Positions 36,794-45,269 of a stretch of 64,000 nt of DNA are shown here, piece by piece. Location: assembly GCA_041071465.1 (NCBI GenBank), contig CP163498.1, positions 992,001-1,056,000 on the forward strand, written 5' to 3'. The translations under genes were made by a program, and so were the position numbers. Under the pieces are notes generated by a model that was given only the letters and a program-made list of their open reading frames with translations, was not told where the DNA came from and searched no databases. The stretch comes from Pseudomonas putida. Lineage in GTDB: Bacteria > Pseudomonadota > Gammaproteobacteria > Pseudomonadales > Pseudomonadaceae. Each line of letters opens with the position of its first letter. Position 1 is the stretch's first letter.

Positions 36794-37549
36794 ATGACTC
36801 GGATCGCTCACGCTAGCGACAACAGCACTGAACGCCGTCTGCAAGCCGAACGCCTGGTTGGCGCCGCGGCGCTGCAAGAAGCCCAGGCCCTGCGCTACAA
36901 AGTGTTCAGCGCAGAATTCAAGGCCAAGCTCAAAGGTGCCGAGCAGGGCCTGGACATGGACGACTACGACGTGCACTGCCGCCACATTGGTGTGCGCGAC
37001 CTGAGCACCGGCGAACTGGTTGCCACCACCCGCCTGCTCGACCACCAGGCCGCCAGCAGCCTGGGCCGTTTCTACAGCGAAGAAGAATTCAGCCTGCACG
37101 GCCTGTTGCAACTGCAAGGCCCGATCCTTGAACTGGGCCGTACCTGCGTGGCCCCCGACTACCGCAACGGCGGCACCATCGCCGTGCTCTGGGGCGAACT
37201 GGCCGAGGTGCTCAACGAGGGTCGCTACAGCTACCTGATGGGCTGCGCCAGCATCCCCATGCAGGACGGCGGCGTGCAGGCCCATGCGGTGATGCAGCGC
37301 CTGCGTGACCGTTACCTGTGCACCGAGCACCTGCGTGCCGAGCCGAAAAACCCGCTGCCGAAGCTGGCCCTGCCCACTAACGTCATTGCCGAAATGCCAC
37401 CGCTGCTCAAAGCCTACATGCGCCTGGGCGCGAAGATTTGCGGCGAGCCATGCTGGGACGAGGACTTCCAGGTGGCTGACGTGTTCATCCTGCTCAAGCG
37501 CGACGAACTGTGCCCACGCTACGCTCGCCACTTCAAGGCGGCGGTCTGA
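36794..37549 (+). CDS. olsB: Ornithine-lipid N-acyltransferase OlsB
   Basis: The protein is 251 aa of the hemolysin-like/OlsB acyltransferase family: [16 protein letters not shown] at the start and [20 protein letters not shown] as the acyl-chain site. It transfers a 3-hydroxyacyl group from ACP to ornithine, making lyso-ornithine lipid. GGAG lies 7 bases before ATG 36794. The stop overlaps the olsA start. Ornithine lipids replace phospholipids when phosphate is scarce. Confidence 0.9.
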   Translation: MTRIAHASDNSTERRLQAERLVGAAALQEAQALRYKVFSAEFKAKLKGAEQGLDMDDYDVHCRHIGVRDLSTGELVATTRLLDHQAASSLGRFYSEEEFSLHGLLQLQGPILELGRTCVAPDYRNGGTIAVLWGELAEVLNEGRYSYLMGCASIPMQDGGVQAHAVMQRLRDRYLCTEHLRAEPKNPLPKLALPTNVIAEMPPLLKAYMRLGAKICGEPCWDEDFQVADVFILLKRDELCPRYARHFKAAV

Positions 37550-38337
37550 TGCCGAAGTTGCGGGTGTTGGCCCGCCTGACTCGACTGCTGCTGGTACTGG
37601 CGCTGGGCATGCTGATGGCCAGCATGATTGCCTTGAGCGAGCGACTGGGCTTCAAGACGCCGATCGAGCGCCGTCAACGCTGGACCTGCCTGTTCATGAA
37701 GCGCTTGGTCGCTGCCCTGCCCTTCGACGTAAAAGTCATCGGCGAGCTGCCGCAGCGGCCGATGCTGTGGGTCAGCAACCATGTGTCCTGGGCCGACATC
37801 CCTCTGCTGGGCATGCTGATGCCGCTGTCGTTTCTGTCCAAGGCCGAAGTGCGCCACTGGCCGGTGGCCGGCTGGCTGGCGGAAAAAGCCGGCACGCTTT
37901 TCATTCGTCGGGGCGGTGGCGACAGCCAGCGCCTGCGCGAACAGATCGCCGGGCAGTTGGGCCTGGCTCGACCGCTGCTGATCTTCCCCGAAGGCACCAC
38001 GACCAACGGTCGCACCTTGCGCACCTTCCATGGCCGCCTGCTGGCCGGAGCCATCGACCGAGGTGTGGCGGTGCAGCCGGTGGCTATCCAGTATTTGCGC
38101 GATGGCCAGATCGATCCGATTGCGCCGTTCATCGGTGATGACGACCTGGTATCGCACCTGATGCGCTTGTTTGCACAACCGCGGGCCGAGGTGTGCATTC
38201 ACCTGCTGCAGCCGATTGGTAGTGTGGGCAAGGAACGTGCGGTGCTGGCGTTGCAGGCACAGCAGGCGATCCATTTGGCGTTGTTCGGGGTTGAAGAAGT
38301 TGAGCTGGCGCCACGGCGGCAGGCACGGGCTGCCTGA
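37549..38337 (+). CDS. olsA: 1-acyl-sn-glycerol-3-phosphate/lyso-ornithine-lipid O-acyltransferase OlsA
   Basis: The protein is 262 aa with an N-terminal membrane helix and the PlsC motifs H78-VSWA-D83 and FPEGTT near residue 150. It acylates the hydroxyl of lyso-ornithine lipid. Its ATG overlaps the olsB TGA (TGATG), so the two are coupled. The pair olsB-olsA is the standard arrangement for ornithine lipid synthesis. Confidence 0.9.
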   Translation: MPKLRVLARLTRLLLVLALGMLMASMIALSERLGFKTPIERRQRWTCLFMKRLVAALPFDVKVIGELPQRPMLWVSNHVSWADIPLLGMLMPLSFLSKAEVRHWPVAGWLAEKAGTLFIRRGGGDSQRLREQIAGQLGLARPLLIFPEGTTTNGRTLRTFHGRLLAGAIDRGVAVQPVAIQYLRDGQIDPIAPFIGDDDLVSHLMRLFAQPRAEVCIHLLQPIGSVGKERAVLALQAQQAIHLALFGVEEVELAPRRQARAA

Positions 38338-38355
38338 TTTTTCGCACTATCGCTA

Positions 38356-38390
38356 CCGGCCTCTTCGCGGGCGTGCCCGCGAAGAGGCCG
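38356..38390. repeat. REP palindrome after olsA
   Basis: CCGGCCTCTTCGCGGGC and its complement with a 2-base loop, between the convergent olsA and acpH genes. A full, well-preserved copy. Confidence 0.85.
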
Positions 38391-38398
38391 AAACAGAA

Positions 38399-38983
38399 CT
38401 AACTGTCAGACAACCGCCCCGCCGCCGCAAAGGCCTGCAACTGCGGATAAAACGCCCTGAAGTCCGCCAGCAATGGCTCATACAGCCGCTCCAGCTCGCC
38501 CATCACCCCGGACATCCCTTCAGGGCGTGACAGGCGCCGAGCAATGCCATTGAACACCTGCTCCAATGTGGCGAAATCACCATAGGCCCCCAGCCAGTCA
38601 TCCGCCGCCATGAACGGTGCAATCCGCGCCAGCCGCCCCGGCAGTTGTGGCTCTGCCAGCAGCACCCGGTAAAACGCCCCAGTGAACTGTGCCAGTGGCT
38701 GCTCGGCATAATCACGCCAATGTCGCGCCAGGCAATGGTCGAAGAACACATCCAGGACAATGCCGGCAAAGCGCCGCCGCTCACGCGGAAAACGCGCCAG
38801 CGCCGCCAATACCAACGGGTGCCGATCGGTGTAGCTGTCGATATGCCGATGCAGCCGAATGGCCGCCTCCAGCGCAGGCGGAAAGCGCCCTTCCAGCGAG
38901 CCTTTGACAAAGTCGCCATACAGGCTGCCAAGCAGTTGTTGCGGCGCCGGGCCGCCCAGGTGCAAGTGTGCGAGGTAATTCAT
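38399..38983 (-). CDS. acpH: ACP phosphodiesterase AcpH
   Basis: The protein is 194 aa. MNYLAHLHLGGPAPQQLLGS is the conserved AcpH start, with D in GDFVKG and the metal-binding RLHRHIDSYTDRHP (HD superfamily-like). It removes the 4'-phosphopantetheine group from acyl carrier protein. Next to ornithine-lipid genes and divergent from the ArsR regulator gene. Confidence 0.92.
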   Translation of the reverse strand: MNYLAHLHLGGPAPQQLLGSLYGDFVKGSLEGRFPPALEAAIRLHRHIDSYTDRHPLVLAALARFPRERRRFAGIVLDVFFDHCLARHWRDYAEQPLAQFTGAFYRVLLAEPQLPGRLARIAPFMAADDWLGAYGDFATLEQVFNGIARRLSRPEGMSGVMGELERLYEPLLADFRAFYPQLQAFAAAGRLSDS

Positions 38984-39011
38984 GCACGCAGTCTAGCACC
39001 GCCAGCGCGTA

Positions 39012-39117
39012 TATCGTTATAACGCGATATACCGATTCGTGCTCAGCTCAGAACACCTTCGTATTTGTATATCGGAATTCAGCGATTTACATTTCGCCGT
39101 ATCGCGATATGCCGCTA
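39012..39117. promoter_or_regulatory. Shared acpH/pyeR promoter region with ATCG/CGAT palindromes
   Basis: Three similar AT-rich sites occur: ATATCGTTATAACGCGATAT at about 39012-39031, TATATCGGAATTCAGCGAT at about 39067-39086, and CGTATCGCGATATG at about 39099-39112. Repeated ATCG...CGAT halves suit a small-dimer ArsR operator, so autoregulation is likely. Confidence 0.55.
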
Positions 39118-39132
39118 CAACGAGCCTCAACC

Positions 39133-39435
39133 ATGCCACTCGATCTCGACGAAATCATAAAAGCGCTGGCCCATCCGGTCAGGCGAGAAATCCTCAGCTG
39201 GCTGAAAGACCCGGCAACCCAGTTTCCCGACCAGTACCACAGCACCGAAAACGGTGTGTGCGCCGGGCAGATCGACCAACGCTGCGGCCTGTCGCAGTCG
39301 ACCGTCTCTGCCCACCTGGCCACCTTGCAGCGCGCCGGGCTCATCAGCAGCCAGAAGATTGGCCAATGGCACTTCTTCAAACGCGACGAAGACACCATCC
39401 AGGCGTTCCTCGAACAACTGCGCCAAGCACTTTGA
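39133..39435 (+). CDS. pyeR: ArsR-family repressor, PyeR-like
   Basis: The protein is 100 aa, a winged helix ArsR/SmtB regulator: LAHPVRREILSWLKDPATQF, then the DNA-recognition helix CGLSQSTVSAHLATLQRAGL. The family's metal Cys motif is absent. In P. aeruginosa the gene beside xenB is pyeR, part of pyeR-pyeM-xenB as I recall; here the gap to xenB is 17 bases and pyeM is missing. The ATG at 39133 is chosen from domain start. Confidence 0.85.
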   Translation: MPLDLDEIIKALAHPVRREILSWLKDPATQFPDQYHSTENGVCAGQIDQRCGLSQSTVSAHLATLQRAGLISSQKIGQWHFFKRDEDTIQAFLEQLRQAL

Positions 39436-39452
39436 CAAGGCAGGTAACCGCT

Positions 39453-40502
39453 ATGACCACGCTTTTCGATCCGATCACCCTGGGCGACCTGCAACTGCCC
39501 AACCGCATCATCATGGCCCCGCTCACCCGCTGCCGCGCCGATGAAGGGCGCGTGCCCAATGCGCTGATGGCCGAGTACTACGTACAGCGTGCCAGTGCCG
39601 GGCTGATTCTCAGCGAGGCGACCTCGGTCAGCGCCATGGGGGTCGGCTACCCGGATACCCCCGGTATCTGGAACGATGAACAAGTTCGTGGCTGGAACAA
39701 TGTGACCAAGGCCGTACACGGCGCAGGCGGGCGTATCTTCCTGCAGCTGTGGCACGTGGGCCGCATCTCCCACCCCAGCTACCTGAATGGCGAACTGCCG
39801 GTGGCTCCCAGCGCGATCCAGGCCAAGGGCCATGTCAGCCTGGTACGCCCACTGAGTGACTACCCCACCCCGCGTGCGCTGGAAACCGAAGAAATCACTG
39901 ACATCGTCGAGGCCTACCGCAGCGGCGCGGAAAATGCCAAGGCGGCCGGCTTCGATGGTGTGGAGATCCACGGTGCCAACGGTTACCTGCTCGACCAGTT
40001 CCTGCAAAGCAGCACCAACCAGCGCACCGACCGTTACGGCGGCTCACTGGAAAACCGCGCGCGCCTGCTGCTGGAAGTGACCGATGCGGCCATTGAAGTG
40101 TGGGGCGCGAACCGCGTGGGCGTGCACCTGGCGCCGCGTGCCGACGCCCACGACATGGGCGACGCCGACCGCGCCGAAACCTTCACTTATGTGGCGCGCG
40201 AGCTGGGCAAGCGCGGCATCGCCTTCATCTGCTCGCGGGAACGGGAAGCCGACGACAGCATTGGCCAACTGATCAAAGAAGCGTTCGGCGGCCCGTACAT
40301 CGTCAACGAGCGGTTTGACAAAGCCAGTGCCAATGCGGCCCTGGCCAGTGGCAAGGCCGATGCGGTGGCGTTCGGCGTGCCGTTCATCGCCAACCCCGAC
40401 CTGCCGGCGCGGCTGGCGGCGGATGCGCCGTTGAATGACGCCCGGCCGGACACTTTCTATAGCAAGGGGCCGGTGGGGTATATCGATTATCCGCGGTTGT
40501 AA
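39453..40502 (+). CDS. xenB: Old Yellow Enzyme family xenobiotic reductase
   Basis: The protein is 349 aa, an FMN TIM-barrel enzyme: MTTLFDPITLGDLQLPNRII, the substrate-binding pair H173/N176 in EIHGANGYLLDQF, and RTDRYGGSLENRARLLLEV. It reduces activated alkenes and nitro compounds with NADPH. It follows the pyeR gene by 17 bases, so it is probably controlled by that repressor. I use xenB from the P. putida family name. Confidence 0.88.
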   Translation: MTTLFDPITLGDLQLPNRIIMAPLTRCRADEGRVPNALMAEYYVQRASAGLILSEATSVSAMGVGYPDTPGIWNDEQVRGWNNVTKAVHGAGGRIFLQLWHVGRISHPSYLNGELPVAPSAIQAKGHVSLVRPLSDYPTPRALETEEITDIVEAYRSGAENAKAAGFDGVEIHGANGYLLDQFLQSSTNQRTDRYGGSLENRARLLLEVTDAAIEVWGANRVGVHLAPRADAHDMGDADRAETFTYVARELGKRGIAFICSREREADDSIGQLIKEAFGGPYIVNERFDKASANAALASGKADAVAFGVPFIANPDLPARLAADAPLNDARPDTFYSKGPVGYIDYPRL

Positions 40503-40515
40503 CTGATTTCGCCGG

Positions 40516-40530
40516 GGCCGCTTTGCGGCC
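40516..40530 (+). terminator. Short hairpin after xenB
   Basis: GGCCGC-TTT-GCGGCC is the core of the recurring hairpin family. No T run follows, so termination strength is uncertain. Confidence 0.45.
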
Positions 40531-40569
40531 TTGTGCCGCGAAAGGAGGGCAAGGCCCTCCCCTGCCATG

Positions 40570-41439
40570 TTACGGACGGGAGTTGATCTGCTGCTGCAGG
40601 TTCTGGATCTGGCTCTGCAAGGTATTCAGGTTGCGGGTCATCTGCGCCCGGAACGCATCGAACTCCTGCACCGAAGCACCGCCTGCCGACGAAGCAGCCG
40701 GACGATTATCGATCTGGCTCTTGAGCACCAACATGTCCTGCTCCAGGCTCTGGATAGCAGCACTCGGGTTGCCTTGTTTCTTCAAGGCAGCCACATCGCT
40801 ACCCAGGCTCTTGAGTTGCACGTCCAGCTTGCCGCCATCCACCTGCGCAGCCTTCAGCGCGGCAACCTGCTCGTTCAAACCCTTGAACTGGGTATCCAGC
40901 TTGCCACCATCAACCTGCCCCGAACGCAGCGCCGCCAGCTCACCATTCACCAACTTCAACTGCGCCTGCAACTGGCCTTGCAGCTCAGTCACCGCTTTCT
41001 GCTGTGCACGGGTATCGGCCAGCACCTGCTCCAGGCGCTTGCCCAGATCACCGGTCTGCCCGGCCACGCCCTGCTGCAGCTGACGCAACTGCAGCTTCAG
41101 CGCCTCGCTGCTGGTAGTCACACCGGATTCGCTGGCCTCCACCTTGCCACTGATCGCCTGCAGGCGCCCGGCCGCTTCTTCACTGATGCGGGCAAAGCTC
41201 TCCTGGGTCGCCACCAGTTGCTGCTCCATCAGCGAGATCTGCTGAAAGCTCCACCAGCCCAAGCCCGCCAACGCGATAAACGAGGCGCACAACAACGCCC
41301 ACAACGGCGCCGTGCTGGCCCCACGGGCGGCCTTCTGGCGGCTGCGCACCACGTGCGCCGGCATCAGTTCGTCATCATCAACCGTGCCCGCCCGCAAGGT
41401 AGGCACGTCATCGTAGTCATCGTGAGCATGGTTACGCAT
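40570..41439 (-). CDS. Alternative: coiled-coil inner-membrane protein started separately
   Basis: Same frame as the preceding feature, from ATG 41439, giving 289 aa. It would be a single-pass membrane protein with a periplasmic coiled coil made of near-repeats (KLDTQFKGLNEQVAALKAAQ, KLDVQLKSLGSDVAALKKQG). The start has no good ribosome binding site, but the N-terminus MRNHAHDD looks natural and TTTATACT lies upstream. Listed so that both readings are visible; only one may be expressed. Confidence 0.45.
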   Translation of the reverse strand: MRNHAHDDYDDVPTLRAGTVDDDELMPAHVVRSRQKAARGASTAPLWALLCASFIALAGLGWWSFQQISLMEQQLVATQESFARISEEAAGRLQAISGKVEASESGVTTSSEALKLQLRQLQQGVAGQTGDLGKRLEQVLADTRAQQKAVTELQGQLQAQLKLVNGELAALRSGQVDGGKLDTQFKGLNEQVAALKAAQVDGGKLDVQLKSLGSDVAALKKQGNPSAAIQSLEQDMLVLKSQIDNRPAASSAGGASVQEFDAFRAQMTRNLNTLQSQIQNLQQQINSRP

Positions 41440-42522
41440 GGATACATTCAACCGCGGTAGTCGCAAAGAGGCACGAGTATAAACCGCCAGCGCGGCGCGT
41501 TGATGACCATTGTCCGCCGGGCGGCTTCGATGCCCCGGCGGCAAGTGCTTCCACCAGCCACAGAATTCATCCAGCGCCGTCCACAGGCTGACCTTGGGCT
41601 GGTAGTCCAGGTACTGCCGGGCGCGGCTGATATCCAGGGTGAAATCACGGCTCATCACCTGCATGCCCAGGCGCGACAAGGTCGGTTGCGGGCGCCCTGG
41701 CCACAGCATGCAAGCCGCCTCGTTCAGCGCGGCGAAGCTGTAGGCCAGGCCGTAGGAACGGTAGCGGGTAACCTGTGGCAACTGCATCTGGCGCATCACG
41801 TAGTTGACCACGTCCCACAGCGGCAGCGGCTGCCCGTTGCTGATGTTGTAAGCCTGGCCCAGCGCCCGTTCATCAGCGAACAGCGCACTGAGCAGCGCCT
41901 CGTTGAGGTTGTGCACACTGGTGAAATCGACCTTGTTCAGGCCATTGCCGATGATCGCCACACGGCCTTTGCGCTGCATCTGCATCAGCCGCGGGAAAAT
42001 GCTGGCATCACCGGCGCCGGTGACGAAGCGCGGGCGCAGCGCCAATACTTCGAGGCCGAACTCCTGGGCACCGAACACTTTCTGCTCGGCCAGGTGTTTG
42101 GTTTGCCCATAGTGGTCGTGGAAGCGGCGCGGCACCTGGTCTTCACGGATGTCCAGGCGTGAACGGCCATTGAAATAGATCGACGGCGAGGACAGATGAA
42201 CCAGGCGCCGTACATGCTCTTTCAGGCAGCCCTCGACCACATTCTCGGTAACCACCACGTTACCCTGGTAGAAGTCCTGATAACGCCCCCAGTTGCCCAC
42301 CGCGCCTGCACAGTGCACCACCGCCTCGACGCCCTGGCACAAACGCCGGGCCAACTCGGCATCGCCCAGGTCACCGGGGATGAACTGGGCGCCGCGCTTG
42401 ACCAGGTGCTCCACCCCTTCGGCACGGCGGCCGCTGACGCGCACGTCCAGGCCCTGCTCCAGGGCGAAGCGCGCAAAGCGCCCACCAATGAAGCCACTCG
42501 CGCCGGTGACCAGAATTCGCAT
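40570..42522 (-). CDS. NAD-dependent epimerase/SDR joined in frame to a coiled-coil membrane protein
   Basis: One open frame of 650 aa without internal stop. Residues 1 to about 345 are an extended SDR: GASGFIGG at 7-14 and YGQTKHLAEQK as the catalytic YxxxK. After a linker with no domain signal, MRNHAHDDYDDVPTLRAG begins a second protein: one membrane helix (LWALLCASFIALAGLGWWSF), then a long coiled coil. The linker DNA contains TTTATACT, like a promoter -10. This may be two genes whose separating stop was lost, or a true fusion. Confidence 0.65.
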   Translation of the reverse strand: MRILVTGASGFIGGRFARFALEQGLDVRVSGRRAEGVEHLVKRGAQFIPGDLGDAELARRLCQGVEAVVHCAGAVGNWGRYQDFYQGNVVVTENVVEGCLKEHVRRLVHLSSPSIYFNGRSRLDIREDQVPRRFHDHYGQTKHLAEQKVFGAQEFGLEVLALRPRFVTGAGDASIFPRLMQMQRKGRVAIIGNGLNKVDFTSVHNLNEALLSALFADERALGQAYNISNGQPLPLWDVVNYVMRQMQLPQVTRYRSYGLAYSFAALNEAACMLWPGRPQPTLSRLGMQVMSRDFTLDISRARQYLDYQPKVSLWTALDEFCGWWKHLPPGHRSRPADNGHQRAALAVYTRASLRLPRLNVSMRNHAHDDYDDVPTLRAGTVDDDELMPAHVVRSRQKAARGASTAPLWALLCASFIALAGLGWWSFQQISLMEQQLVATQESFARISEEAAGRLQAISGKVEASESGVTTSSEALKLQLRQLQQGVAGQTGDLGKRLEQVLADTRAQQKAVTELQGQLQAQLKLVNGELAALRSGQVDGGKLDTQFKGLNEQVAALKAAQVDGGKLDVQLKSLGSDVAALKKQGNPSAAIQSLEQDMLVLKSQIDNRPAASSAGGASVQEFDAFRAQMTRNLNTLQSQIQNLQQQINSRP

Positions 42523-42571
42523 GTAACACTCCGTCTTGCCAGATTTCAGATGCAACTGACGCCAGCCGTGG

Positions 42572-43462
42572 CTACAAGGGCACCAGCCAATGCCGTGCGG
42601 TGTGCCGCAGGTGGTCGGTCAGTTGCGCGAGCAATTGCCCGCCATTGCGCCAATGATGCCAGTACAGCGGCACATCGATAGGGGTATCGCGGCAGATTTC
42701 CACCAATTGCCCGTTGGCCAGCTGCTCCTGGGCCTGCAGTTCTGGCACCAGGCCCCACCCCAACCCGGCTTCGGTCATGCGCAGGAAGCCTTCGGATGAC
42801 GGGCACAGGTGGTGCAGGAAGCCGTCCTCGATGCCCAGCGATGCCAGGTAGCGATGCTGCAGGAAATCATCCGGGCCGTACACGATCGCCGGGGTGCGGG
42901 CCAGGCGGCTGGCGACGAAGCCGTGGGGGAAATGCCGCGCCATGAACCCGGGGCTGGCCAACGCCCGGTAACGCATGGCCCCCAGTAGCAGGCTGCGTGC
43001 GCCGGCTACCGGGCGTTCACTGCCACACAGGCAGGCCGCCACTTCGCCAGCACGCATGCGTTTCAGGCCCACCTCCTGGTCTTCTACCACCAGGTCGGTC
43101 AGCACGTTCTGTTGCGCACAGAAATTGCCCACCGCACCGGCCCACCAGGTGGCCAGGCTATCGGCGTTGAGGGCGATGCGCAGGCGCTCCGGCATGCCCT
43201 CTTCATCCAGCGCCGGCACCTGGCGCTGCAAGTCACGTTCAAGCAGGCGCACCTGCTGCACGTGGTTGAGCAACTGGCGGCCGACTTCGGTCGGGCTGGG
43301 TGGCGTGGCACGCACCAGCACCGGCTGCCCAACCCGCGCTTCGAGCAGCTTGATGCGCTGGGAGATGGCCGATTGCGACAAGCCCAGTATTTGCGCCGCA
43401 CGCTCGAAACCACCTTGTTCGATCACCGCCGCGAGGGCGGCCAGGAGCTTGTAGTCGAACAT
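42572..43462 (-). CDS. argP: LysR-type regulator ArgP
   Basis: The protein is 296 aa: MFDYKLLAALAAVIEQGGFE and AAQILGLSQSAISQRIKLLE give the winged HTH of ArgP/IciA. ArgP activates the argO exporter gene in response to arginine and is inhibited by lysine. It is divergent from an argO-like gene with 100 bases between. Start 43462 is the conserved MFDYK. Confidence 0.92.
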   Translation of the reverse strand: MFDYKLLAALAAVIEQGGFERAAQILGLSQSAISQRIKLLEARVGQPVLVRATPPSPTEVGRQLLNHVQQVRLLERDLQRQVPALDEEGMPERLRIALNADSLATWWAGAVGNFCAQQNVLTDLVVEDQEVGLKRMRAGEVAACLCGSERPVAGARSLLLGAMRYRALASPGFMARHFPHGFVASRLARTPAIVYGPDDFLQHRYLASLGIEDGFLHHLCPSSEGFLRMTEAGLGWGLVPELQAQEQLANGQLVEICRDTPIDVPLYWHHWRNGGQLLAQLTDHLRHTARHWLVPL

Positions 43463-43562
43463 CGATTTTCCTAATGACGGATCAGCTTTATTTGTTTTTC
43501 TTATACAGTGCCGATCCTCACAATAACCAGCATCTTTTACGACCTTTTTGGAGAGCCCAGCC

Positions 43563-44162
43563 ATGTGGCAAAGCTACCTCAACGGCATGCTGGTGGCCTT
43601 CGGCCTGATCATGGCCATCGGCGCGCAGAACGCCTTCGTACTTGCCCAAAGCCTGCGCCGTGAGCATCACCTGCCGGTGGCGGCACTGTGCATCGTCTGT
43701 GATGCCCTCCTGGTGGCAGCCGGGGTGTTCGGCCTGGCCACCGTGCTGGCGCACAACCCGACCTTGCTGGCGGTCGCACGCTGGGGCGGCGCGGTGTTTC
43801 TGATCTGGTACGGCGCCAAGGCCCTGCGCAGCGCCTGCTCCAAGCAGAGCCTGCAGCACCAGCAAGGCCAGGGCGCCCGCTCACGCCGTGCCGTGCTGCT
43901 CAGCGCCCTGGCGGTGACCCTGCTAAACCCGCACGTGTACCTCGACACGGTGTTGCTGATCGGCTCGCTGGGCGCCCAGCAGACCGCCCCCGGCGCCTAC
44001 GTGGCCGGCGCCGCCAGCGCCTCGCTGCTGTGGTTTTCGACCCTGGCGATCGGCGCGGCCTGGCTGGCCCCATGGCTGGCAAGGCCGGCGACCTGGCGCA
44101 TGCTCGACCTGATGGTGGCGGTGATGATGTTCGCGGTGGCAGCGCAGTTGATCTTCAACTGA
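43563..44162 (+). CDS. argO: LysE/ArgO-family amino-acid exporter
   Basis: The protein is 199 aa with six predicted membrane helices and the LysE motif GLIMAIGAQNAFVLAQSLRR near the start. It exports arginine or lysine. The divergent argP suggests direct control. ATG 43563 is preferred over the in-frame start at 43548 because the LysE family begins MWQSYLNG. Confidence 0.9.
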   Translation: MWQSYLNGMLVAFGLIMAIGAQNAFVLAQSLRREHHLPVAALCIVCDALLVAAGVFGLATVLAHNPTLLAVARWGGAVFLIWYGAKALRSACSKQSLQHQQGQGARSRRAVLLSALAVTLLNPHVYLDTVLLIGSLGAQQTAPGAYVAGAASASLLWFSTLAIGAAWLAPWLARPATWRMLDLMVAVMMFAVAAQLIFN

Positions 44163-44400
44163 TCGCAGGCCTGCAAGGCCCGGCACACACCTGCTGGCCT
44201 GAAAACGACCACCACTGGTCGGCGACCGCCAACCGCTCTGGAACCTCTATTCCCTATGTTTGTTGCGTGGTTATGCGCCGGGGCTGGTGCTATGATCGAC
44301 CCCTTGCGTCGCAAAGAGTACAAACTCGCCGACGCTCATAGGGCCGCCCGTGATCGGCCCTGCGCAAACCGCGAACTAGACCTGAATCAGGAGATCCACC

Positions 44401-44997
44401 ATGGCTTTTGAATTGCCGCCGCTGCCGTACGCCCACGATGCCCTGCAGCCGCACATCTCCAAGGAAACCCTGGAGTTTCACCACGACAAGCACCACAACA
44501 CCTATGTCGTGAACCTGAACAACCTGGTCCCAGGCACCGAATTCGAAGGCAAGACCCTGGAAGAGATCGTCAAGACCTCTTCGGGCGGCATCTTCAACAA
44601 CGCCGCTCAGGTCTGGAACCACACCTTCTACTGGAACTGCCTGGCCCCTAACGCCGGTGGCCAGCCGACCGGTGCCCTGGCAGACGCCATCAACGCCGCT
44701 TTCGGTTCCTTCGACAAGTTCAAGGAAGAATTCACCAAGACTTCGGTTGGCACCTTCGGTTCCGGCTGGGGCTGGCTGGTGAAGAAAGCTGACGGTTCCC
44801 TGGCCCTGGCCAGCACCATCGGCGCCGGCTGCCCGCTGACCAGCGGCGATACCCCGCTGCTGACCTGCGACGTCTGGGAACACGCCTACTACATCGACTA
44901 CCGCAACCTGCGTCCGAAGTACGTCGAGGCGTTCTGGAACCTGGTCAACTGGGCCTTCGTTGCCGAGCAGTTCGAAGGCAAGACCTTCAAGGCCTGA
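44401..44997 (+). CDS. sodB: Iron superoxide dismutase SodB
   Basis: The protein is 198 aa with the metal ligands H27, H74, D157 and H161. Q70 (in [11 protein letters not shown]) is the residue that separates Fe-SOD from Mn-SOD, so this is the iron form. It is cytoplasmic and removes superoxide. AGGAG lies 7-12 bases before the ATG. A TATGAT -10-like element lies near 44291. Confidence 0.97.
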   Translation: MAFELPPLPYAHDALQPHISKETLEFHHDKHHNTYVVNLNNLVPGTEFEGKTLEEIVKTSSGGIFNNAAQVWNHTFYWNCLAPNAGGQPTGALADAINAAFGSFDKFKEEFTKTSVGTFGSGWGWLVKKADGSLALASTIGAGCPLTSGDTPLLTCDVWEHAYYIDYRNLRPKYVEAFWNLVNWAFVAEQFEGKTFKA

Positions 44998-45016
44998 GTC
45001 TTCAGCCCTGAATGAA

Positions 45017-45044
45017 AAGACCCGGCCTTGTGCCGGGTTTTTTT
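45017..45044 (+). terminator. Terminator after sodB
   Basis: ACCCGGC, a CTTGT loop and GCCGGGT, with a T run (seven T) right after. Strong intrinsic terminator. Confidence 0.92.
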
Positions 45045-45052
45045 ATGCCTGT

Positions 45053-45089
45053 GCCGGCCCCCTTCACGGGTAAACCCGCAGCCACAGAG
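45053..45089. repeat. Degenerate REP after sodB
   Basis: GCCGGCCCCCTTCACGGGTAAACCCGC resembles the REP core with several changes. Single copy, decayed. Confidence 0.5.
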
Positions 45090-45269
45090 GCACGCACGGT
45101 TTTGCTTGCTCAGCCCGCATAGCGCGCTAACATCAAACCTCTGGAAGATTGATACAGCGCACTCAAGTTGCGGGGTCAGGCAACCGATACACTGCTCATG
45201 ATCGGCCGATAGTGTATCGTCATCGTTGATGGCAAAATGATGCCATGCGCATGGATTAAGGAAACCCCA

